Assembly: GCA_050330975.1 (NCBI GenBank)
Contig: JBHJHK010000244.1
Span: 1-10,274 of the forward strand
Length of the DNA stretch: 10,274 nucleotides
From: JBHJHK01 sp050330975
GTDB taxonomy: Bacteria; Pseudomonadota; Gammaproteobacteria; Competibacterales; Competibacteraceae
Direction of reading: 5' to 3'
A program made the position numbers and the translations under genes. The notes below the pieces were generated by a model. The model was given only the letters and a program-made list of their open reading frames with translations. It had not been told where the DNA came from and searched no databases. This document shows, piece by piece, positions 7,107 through 10,274 of this stretch. Each line of letters begins with the position of its first letter. The first letter of the stretch is position 1.

Positions 7107-7180
7107 TAGGCGCGATTGGACTTGAACCAACGACCCCCACCATGTCAAGGTGGTGCTCTAACCAGCTGAGCTACGCGCCT
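7107..7180 (-). tRNA. tRNA-Val (anticodon GAC)
   Basis: The minus strand folds into a full cloverleaf of 74 nt: acceptor AGGCGCG/CGCGCCT with discriminator A, D arm GCTC-AGCTGGTTA-GAGC, anticodon stem CCACC/GGTGG around TTGACAT (anticodon GAC), variable GGGTC, and T arm TTGG-TTCAAGT-CCAA. The middle is nearly identical to E. coli valV/valW. The genomic bases after the discriminator are CCC, so CCA is not encoded and must be completed after transcription, unlike the proline tRNA in this window. It has its own promoter and lies upstream of infC. Confidence 0.95.
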
Positions 7181-7194
7181 GTTGTAGGGGAGAG

Positions 7195-7223
7195 AAGATA
7201 GCGCTTGTGGGGGTGAGCGTCAA
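7195..7223 (-). promoter_or_regulatory. Sigma70 promoter for tRNA-Val (and possibly the infC operon)
   Basis: On the minus strand, TTGACG (-35, 7223-7218), a 17-bp spacer and TATCTT (-10, 7200-7195) end 14 bases before the tRNA 5' end. Spacing is consensus, the -35 matches five of six positions and the -10 four of six. As no good terminator separates tRNA-Val from infC, this promoter may also feed the operon. Confidence 0.72.
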
Positions 7224-7245
7224 GACTTTTCCGCGCCCTTGGCGT

Positions 7246-7251
7246 TACAAT
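7246..7251 (+). promoter_or_regulatory. Possible -10 element for the methyltransferase gene
   Basis: TACAAT lies 36 bases before the ATG at 7288. The -35 region (about 7223-7228) is a poor match and abuts the -35 of the divergent tRNA-Val promoter. If real, the two promoters are back to back and could compete for polymerase. Confidence 0.35.
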
Positions 7252-7287
7252 GAAACTTTGCCACCGCTTGCCCTCGTTGCCCTTGCC

Positions 7288-8577
7288 ATGGCCTTCTTCC
7301 CTTCTTTGACTCGCGCCCTGAGGCGCCGGACCCCAAAGGCTCAAACGGCGCCCCAGCCGCCGTCCGCCAACCCCGGTTTCATCCAACAAAGCGATTCCCA
7401 AAGGGGGCTGATCTGGACCCTAGAGATCCCCACACCACGGCTCGACTACCCCGTGGAATACCTGCGGGGTTGGTGGTACGCCGACGACCCCGATGCCCAA
7501 GCCGTGGTGACCTTGGATGGCCTTCCCTTCCCCCTCTACCGAGACGCCCGCCCGGACTTGCCCGATCCCCGGGTGAGGGGATTCCACTTGTTCGTCGATT
7601 TGGTGGCCTATCTCAACCGGGGAGGTCGGGATGAGCGGTGGCTGGAGATGGCGTTGGTCCTCGACGGTCGCCCCGTCCTGCGCCAAACCTTTGAAGTGGC
7701 GGCCGAGGCATTCGCCGCCGTCCGGCGCTTTGCCAGGGCTAGGGAGCAGCGCCAGCGCTACCTGGCGGAGCGGCTGCGCTGCCCCCGCTGCCCCTGTGGC
7801 CTGGAGCGCCGCGACGGCGCCTGGTGGTGCAGGGCCTGCGACACCCGCTATGACACCGGTGCCAACGGTATCCTCAGCGTCCTCCCCGCGGACCTGGAAC
7901 AGGCCAGTCGCTTGACCCACAAGCGCGATCCGGTATCGGCCCACCTCTACCACTCCAAGCGGTTGCTGCCGTTGATCAACGCCGTGGGCCAGAGGAGTGG
8001 CTGGGTATTGGATGTGGGGGCGGGGTTGCGCCGTCAAGTATTACCCCAGCTCTTCTGCGTGGAACTCTACGACTACCCCTCCACCGACGTGCGGGCCACG
8101 GGAGATGGCTTGCCCTTCAAAGACGACAGCTTTGACTTGGTGATCTCCAACGCCGTGTTGGAGCACGTCGCCGACCCCTTTGCCGACGCCAAGGAGCTCG
8201 TCAGGGTCCTCAAGCCCGGGGGGACGTTGTTCACCACCGTGCCGTTGCTCCAGCCGGAACACGGTTACCCCCAACACTACTTCAATATGACCCGGACCGG
8301 GGTGCGCCAGTTGTTCGGCGACGCCATCGAGGTCACGGAGCACTTCACCATTCCCGAGAACGGCCCCCTGTTCGCCCTCCAGTGGCAACTCGCCGCCTAC
8401 CTAGACGGCTTGCCCCCGGCGGAACGGGAGGCCTTTGCCGCCACCACCGTGGCGGAGCTGGCCCACTCGCCCCTGGGGGATCTCCTCGCCGAGCCCTTTG
8501 CCCGAAGGTTGTCGGCCGAGGCCACCTGGGCCCTCACCGGCGCCCACACCCTGGTGGGGCGCAAACGGCGGGCTTGA
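7288..8577 (+). CDS. Zinc-ribbon and class I SAM-dependent methyltransferase protein
   Basis: About 429 residues. Residues 15-155 form an unassigned N-terminal domain (YLRGWWYADDPDAQAVVTLDG, then GFHLFVDLVAYLNR). A zinc-ribbon-like segment follows, CPRC at 165-168 and CRAC at 181-184, similar to the short Trm112-like modules preceding some methyltransferases. The class I methyltransferase fold starts at VLDVGAG (240-246), continues with the acidic strand and LPFKDDSFDLVISNAVLEHVADP (about 275-297), then VLKPGGTLFTTVP. QPEHGYPQHYFNMT (322-335) is typical of surface-sugar-associated methyltransferases. The SAM loop is unusual: GAGLRRQVLPQ replaces the common GxGxG. The substrate is unknown; a glycan role is inferred. 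An in-frame GTG at 7207 is possible, but it lies inside the tRNA-Val promoter, so the ATG at 7288 is preferred although it has no clear ribosome site. It is transcribed away from tRNA-Val and converges on sfsA. Confidence 0.82.
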   Translation: MAFFPSLTRALRRRTPKAQTAPQPPSANPGFIQQSDSQRGLIWTLEIPTPRLDYPVEYLRGWWYADDPDAQAVVTLDGLPFPLYRDARPDLPDPRVRGFHLFVDLVAYLNRGGRDERWLEMALVLDGRPVLRQTFEVAAEAFAAVRRFARAREQRQRYLAERLRCPRCPCGLERRDGAWWCRACDTRYDTGANGILSVLPADLEQASRLTHKRDPVSAHLYHSKRLLPLINAVGQRSGWVLDVGAGLRRQVLPQLFCVELYDYPSTDVRATGDGLPFKDDSFDLVISNAVLEHVADPFADAKELVRVLKPGGTLFTTVPLLQPEHGYPQHYFNMTRTGVRQLFGDAIEVTEHFTIPENGPLFALQWQLAAYLDGLPPAEREAFAATTVAELAHSPLGDLLAEPFARRLSAEATWALTGAHTLVGRKRRA

Positions 8578-8600
8578 GGCAGAGCGCCCGCGGGGTGCCA

Positions 8601-9326
8601 TCAATCGTTGGCATCGGTCAACGCCGGACACACCACTGCCACCTCCCGGCGCAGCCACACCCCCTCGGGGCTGACGTGGGTGTCAAAGGCCATGGCTTCC
8701 ACCCCCACGCCCAAAACCTGGCGCAGGGTTTGGCCGTAGACGGGGTCGATGGCATCCGCCGGACGCACCTCGGTGACGTCCCCCCGCTGGACGCAGAAAA
8801 AGATCACGCTCCGCCCCCCTTGGGCCACCACTTGGGCGAGATCTTGCAGGTGGCGGGTGCCCCGGGCGGTGACGGCATCGGGGAACAGGGCGATGCCACG
8901 ACTCACGGCGGCGTTGACGTTTTTTACCTCCAAGTGGCACACCCCTCCAGCGTCGTCCTCCAGGACGAAATCCACCCGGGAGCGGTTGCCGTAGGCCACC
9001 TCCCGCCGCTGGTGGCAGTAGCGGGCCAGGGGGGGGATGTGGCCTTGGGCCAGGCTCTCCGCCACCAAGCGGTTGGGGAGGGCGGTGTTGATACCCACCA
9101 TCACCCCCTCCACCTCCACCAGTTCCCAGGTGTGGGCGTACTTGCGGTTTTTGGCGTCGTGGTGGCTGAGCCAGACCCGCATCCCGGGGGCACAACAACC
9201 CAACAGGCGGCCGGTGTTGGGGCAGTGGACGGTAATCTCCCGGCCATCGGGCAGCTGGACGTCGGCCAAAAAGCGTCGATAGCGCCTGAGCAACGTGGCG
9301 GGTATCAGGGGTTTGGGATAGCGCAC
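8601..9326 (-). CDS. sfsA: DNA/RNA nuclease SfsA
   Basis: SfsA (sugar fermentation stimulation protein A), named from an E. coli maltose phenotype, is now classed as a PD-(D/E)XK-type nuclease family. It is 241 residues, near the usual 230-240. Family features in order: RRYRRFLADVQLPDGREITVHCPNTGRLLG near the N terminus (OB-like part), KYAHTWELVEVEG, the YGNRSRVDFVLED segment supplying the catalytic Asp, CHLEVKNV with the E-x-K pair, FPDAVTARGTRHLQDL, then RSVIFFCVQRGDV. The GTG start at 9326 gives MRYPKPLIPATLLRRY, which aligns with E. coli MEFSPPLQRATLIQRY; no strong ribosome site is visible. The gene begins 21 bases after the der stop on the same strand, so the two are probably co-transcribed. 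It converges with the methyltransferase gene over a 23-base gap. The physiological substrate is unsettled. Confidence 0.96.
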   Translation of the reverse strand: MRYPKPLIPATLLRRYRRFLADVQLPDGREITVHCPNTGRLLGCCAPGMRVWLSHHDAKNRKYAHTWELVEVEGVMVGINTALPNRLVAESLAQGHIPPLARYCHQRREVAYGNRSRVDFVLEDDAGGVCHLEVKNVNAAVSRGIALFPDAVTARGTRHLQDLAQVVAQGGRSVIFFCVQRGDVTEVRPADAIDPVYGQTLRQVLGVGVEAMAFDTHVSPEGVWLRREVAVVCPALTDAND

Positions 9327-9347
9327 CGATGAGAGCCCGTCGAGGGC

Positions 9348-10274
9348 CTAGCGGGATTTGGGGGGGCGGCGCTCCCCGGGGCGATAGGGATTTTCGCCGC
9401 TGCGCAGCTCCACCACCAAAGGCGTGCCCTTGAGCCCTAGGGCGTCGCGAAAGGCGTTGGTGAGGTAGCGCCGGTAGCTGATGGGCACCTGGTCGGTGCG
9501 GCCGCCGTGGATGACGATGACCGGCGGGTTTTGGCCCCCCTGGTGGGCGTAGCGCAGCTTGATGCGCTGGCCCCGGCCCACGGCGGGGGGGGGATGCTGG
9601 GCCACCACCGTCTCGAGGAGGCGGGTGAGCTCCGGGGTGGAGAACTTGCGCCGGGCGCTCTCACAGGCCACGCGAAGGGAGGCCAACACGTCGACGACCC
9701 CAGTGCCGTGGAGGGCGGAAATAAAATGGACGTCGGCGAAGGTGAGAAACCCCAAGCGCCGCTCCAACTCCCGGCGCACCTGGCTCTTTTGCTCGACCGG
9801 CAGGTGATCCCACTTGTTGACCGCCACCACCAACCCCCGCCCGGCGTCCACGACCAACCCCAGGAGATGGAGGTCTTGGTCCACCACCCCGCTGCGGCCA
9901 TCGAGCATCACCACGGCGCCATGGGCGCCTTCGATGGCCTGGAGGGTTTTGATGATGCTGAATTTTTCAATGCGGTCGTCGACGCGGCTGCGGCGGCGCA
10001 CCCCGGCGGTATCCACTAGGATGTAGGCCTGGCCGTCCCGCTCAAAGGGCACGGCGATGCTGTCGCGGGTGGTGCCGGGCTGGTCAAAGGCCAAGAGCCG
10101 GTCTTCCCCCACTAGGCGGTTGATCAAGGTGGACTTGCCGACGTTGGGCCGCCCTACCACAGCCAGCCGCAGGGGGTCGTTGCCAATAGTCTCGAAGATG
10201 AAATCGTCGCCGTCGCCGCCGTTGATGGAATCATCGCCCGCGTCGCCGAACAGCGTGTCGTTGCCGTCTTCGCC
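9348..10274 (-). CDS. der: Ribosome-assembly GTPase Der (EngA), 5' part outside the window
   Basis: Der has two tandem G domains and a KH-like domain and acts in 50S subunit assembly. The visible 308 codons cover the second G domain: P loop GRPNVGKS, switch I PGTTRDS, DTAG, NKWD and SALHGTG. The KH-like domain follows (IKLRYAHQGGQNPPVIVIHG, YRRYLTNAFRDALGLKGTPL, GENPY), ending PPKSR. The frame is open to the window edge; the GTG at 10160 is a valine in the beta strand before the P loop and not a start. Upstream, where Der normally has a short acidic linker to its first G domain, the frame encodes RTX-like nonapeptides (10167-10274). The first G domain would lie beyond the edge. A chimeric assembly or a gene fusion cannot be excluded from this window. 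sfsA follows after 21 bases. Confidence 0.93.
   Translation of the reverse strand, partial: GEDGNDTLFGDAGDDSINGGDGDDFIFETIGNDPLRLAVVGRPNVGKSTLINRLVGEDRLLAFDQPGTTRDSIAVPFERDGQAYILVDTAGVRRRSRVDDRIEKFSIIKTLQAIEGAHGAVVMLDGRSGVVDQDLHLLGLVVDAGRGLVVAVNKWDHLPVEQKSQVRRELERRLGFLTFADVHFISALHGTGVVDVLASLRVACESARRKFSTPELTRLLETVVAQHPPPAVGRGQRIKLRYAHQGGQNPPVIVIHGGRTDQVPISYRRYLTNAFRDALGLKGTPLVVELRSGENPYRPGERRPPKSR
10167..10274 (-). repeat. Tandem 27-bp units encoding RTX-like nonapeptides
   Basis: Four 27-base units in the der frame encode GEDGNDTLF, GDAGDDSIN, GGDGDDFIF and a degenerate ETIGNDPLR. Three match the RTX calcium-binding consensus GGxGxDxUx, where U is a large hydrophobic residue. The array reaches the window edge, so its length is unknown. 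The G2 domain begins three residues after the last unit. Confidence 0.85.

Noticed and set aside
7207..7287. GTG 7207 as the methyltransferase start
   Set aside because: It lies between the -10 and -35 of the tRNA-Val promoter, and the added residues show no conserved feature. It is not fully excluded, since the ATG at 7288 lacks a clear ribosome site.
8382..9332. Long plus-strand open frame of 316 codons spanning the methyltransferase end and antisense to sfsA
   Set aside because: It overlaps two clearly conserved genes, is His/Gly/Val-rich low-complexity sequence and has no recognisable domain; it is a frame shadow of GC-rich DNA.
9348..10160. Der as a short 270-residue protein starting at GTG 10160
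   Set aside because: That GTG encodes a valine in the strand preceding the P loop; the frame stays open to the window edge and contains the preceding LRLA segment of the G2 domain.

Overview
The window reads as chromosomal DNA of a GC-rich proteobacterium, most likely a gammaproteobacterium (a betaproteobacterium is the alternative). The basis is the gene order infC-rpmI-rplT-pheS-pheT-ihfA followed by a proline tRNA, together with clear similarity of each protein to its enteric and pseudomonad counterpart. No species can be named. No CRISPR array, insertion sequence, prophage gene or attachment site was seen.

Layout. At 124-1425 (minus) lies a polysaccharide pyruvyl transferase-like gene. 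tRNA-Pro(GGG) with an encoded CCA end and a strong intrinsic terminator (about 1629-1743, minus) comes next. Positions 1783-6985 (minus) hold the translation operon: infC (IF3), rpmI (L35), rplT (L20), pheS and pheT (both subunits of phenylalanyl-tRNA synthetase) and ihfA (IHF alpha with a long C-terminal tail). A strong terminator hairpin sits between rplT and pheS. tRNA-Val(GAC), with a near-consensus sigma70 promoter, lies upstream of infC (7107-7223, minus). A zinc-ribbon plus SAM-methyltransferase gene is transcribed divergently (7288-8577, plus). It converges on sfsA (8601-9326, minus), which follows the 3' two thirds of der (9348 to the window edge, minus).

Function. Most of the window serves translation: initiation factor 3, two 50S proteins, a tRNA synthetase, two tRNAs and the ribosome-assembly GTPase Der. 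IHF alpha is the customary passenger of the phe operon. The pyruvyl transferase and methyltransferase are accessory genes probably linked to cell-surface glycans.

Most notable observations: (1) the Der reading frame upstream of its second G domain consists of tandem RTX-type glycine/aspartate nonapeptides running to the window edge, where Der normally has a short acidic linker; (2) infC appears to start at AUA behind a well-placed GGAGG, overlapping the stop of a tiny upstream reading frame; (3) pheST is separated from rplT by a terminator without a phenylalanine-rich leader peptide; (4) IHF alpha carries a disordered tail of about 58 residues; (5) thrS, the usual upstream gene, is absent and tRNA-Val stands in its place.
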